64,000 bases of DNA, taken from an uncultured bacterium. Lineage in GTDB: Bacteria; Verrucomicrobiota; Kiritimatiellia; PWTM01. The stretch spans positions 62,001 through 126,000 of the forward strand of contig CALLFZ010000017.1 of NCBI GenBank assembly GCA_938010045.1, in the 5' to 3' direction. Shown here piece by piece: positions 63,325 to 64,000 of the stretch. The position numbers and the translations under genes were made by a program. Positions within the stretch are counted from its first letter, which is position 1; each line of letters begins with the position of its first letter. The notes below the pieces were generated by a model, which saw only the letters and a list, made by a program, of their open reading frames with translations, did no database searches and had not been told where the DNA came from.

Positions 63325-64000
63325 ATGAGCTCTATCGATGGTCTTGGGCGCTGGACGCGGCGCAGCTTTCTGCGCCGTAGTTTGGCGGCGGTGGCCCCGA
63401 TGATCGTGCCGGCCGGAGTCCTCGGGCGTGGGCGACCGGCGCCGTCCGAGCGGGTGACGCTCGCGTGCATCGGATTCGGCACGATCGCCCACTCGACGGG
63501 GCGGCAGTTCCTGCACAACGAAAACGTGCAAGTCGTCGCCGTCTGCGACGTAAATCACCTGTCCGGCCACTACGGTTATCAGGGCGAGCTTGACGGCGGC
63601 CGCGAATACGGCCGCCGGCTTGTCAACGAACACTATGCCAAACTCGCGGGTCGGGATCCCGCCACCACGAACTACTGCCGCACTACGGCCGACTTTCGCG
63701 AAATCCTCGCCGACCCCGCCGTGGACGCGGTCAATATTTCGACTCCCGATCACTGGCACGCGATCATGGCAATCGAAGCGGCTCGCGCCAAGAAGCACAT
63801 TTATTGCCAGAAGCCGCTGGCGCTGACCGTCGCGCAGGGGCGCGCGATCGCCAACGCCGTCGCCGCCGCCGGCGTCACGTTCCAGACCGGTTCTCAGCAG
63901 CGCTCGAGTGTCCACTTTCGGAAGGCCTGCGAACTCGTTCGAAATGGCGCGATCGGCAAGGTCAAAGTGGCGCGCGTCTGGCTGCCGGGCGGCCACAAGG
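63325..64000 (+). CDS. Tat-exported Gfo/Idh/MocA oxidoreductase, start only
   Basis: 225 codons to the window edge, frame open. The Tat signal is WTRRSFLRRSLAAVAP. The Rossmann part has TLACIGFGTIAH and VVAVCDVNHLSG, then VNISTPDHWHAIMAIEA, KHIYCQKPLALTVAQGRAI and FQTGSQQRSSVHF. All landmarks that are broken in the decayed copy at 3671 are intact here. It should be an NAD(P)-dependent sugar or inositol-type oxidoreductase in the periplasm; its cofactor is unusual for that location but normal for this phylum's Tat-linked group. Confidence 0.92.
   Translation, partial: MSSIDGLGRWTRRSFLRRSLAAVAPMIVPAGVLGRGRPAPSERVTLACIGFGTIAHSTGRQFLHNENVQVVAVCDVNHLSGHYGYQGELDGGREYGRRLVNEHYAKLAGRDPATTNYCRTTADFREILADPAVDAVNISTPDHWHAIMAIEAARAKKHIYCQKPLALTVAQGRAIANAVAAAGVTFQTGSQQRSSVHFRKACELVRNGAIGKVKVARVWLPGGHK

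Overview
The window is one GC-rich bacterial chromosome segment, densely coded on both strands, with no CRISPR array, insertion sequence or phage module that I can see. Several features point to the Planctomycetota-Verrucomicrobiota-Chlamydiota group, most likely a Verrucomicrobiota or Kiritimatiellota-type polysaccharide degrader. These are a formylglycine sulfatase, Tat-exported Gfo/Idh/MocA oxidoreductases, prepilin-like proteins, a PEP-CTERM protein, pectin-degrading enzymes and a very long MoxR/DUF58/VWA operon. This assignment is inference; there is no 16S gene in the window.

Layout. 1-7.6 kb: end of a VIT1/CCC1 transporter, a single-domain response regulator overlapping a divergent YchF-like GTPase, a sulfatase followed by a decayed Gfo/Idh/MocA gene, signal peptidase I, and an alkaline phosphatase. 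7.6-10.6 kb: PIN-PhoH ATPase, tRNA-Gly(TCC), a stretch without genes, then a prepilin with a proline-rich tail behind a very good sigma-54 promoter. 10.6-15.7 kb: PL11 rhamnogalacturonan lyase, an ExbB-ExbD-TonB trio and an isochorismatase-family hydrolase. 15.7-23.7 kb: tRNA-Lys(CTT), another prepilin-like protein, a PEP-CTERM protein, purU-bioD, a small isoprenylcysteine methyltransferase-like membrane protein, a DUF62 SAM hydrolase, pgi, a zinc-ribbon lipoprotein and a third prepilin. 23.9-27.3 kb: a PpiD-like chaperone and a GT39-type glycosyltransferase.

27.4-41.7 kb is one run of ten closely spaced or overlapping genes on the plus strand: MoxR, DUF58, two more VWA membrane proteins, a 1027-residue DUF4175-like membrane/coiled-coil protein, a secreted alpha/alpha-toroid protein, a repeat/LamG-like protein, two secreted proteins of unknown function and a lipoyl-like membrane protein. 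The first five match the known moxR-bat type operon. The last five are the part I would call undescribed.

41.8-54.6 kb: a URO-D-fold protein, glycogen synthase, RNase R, and a long minus-strand series. That series is an FMN riboswitch, ribBA, ribH, nusB, ftsY, ribD, ribE, a C4 zinc-ribbon coiled-coil gene, the RNase P RNA gene (rnpB) and gspC. 55.4-64 kb: GH105-DUF4861 fusion and kduI (pectin breakdown, complementing the PL11 lyase), a secreted two-SIS protein built like glucokinase regulatory protein, a quinone-oxidoreductase-like enzyme and the start of an intact Gfo/Idh/MocA gene. Five gaps of roughly 0.85-1.05 kb carry no recognisable gene.
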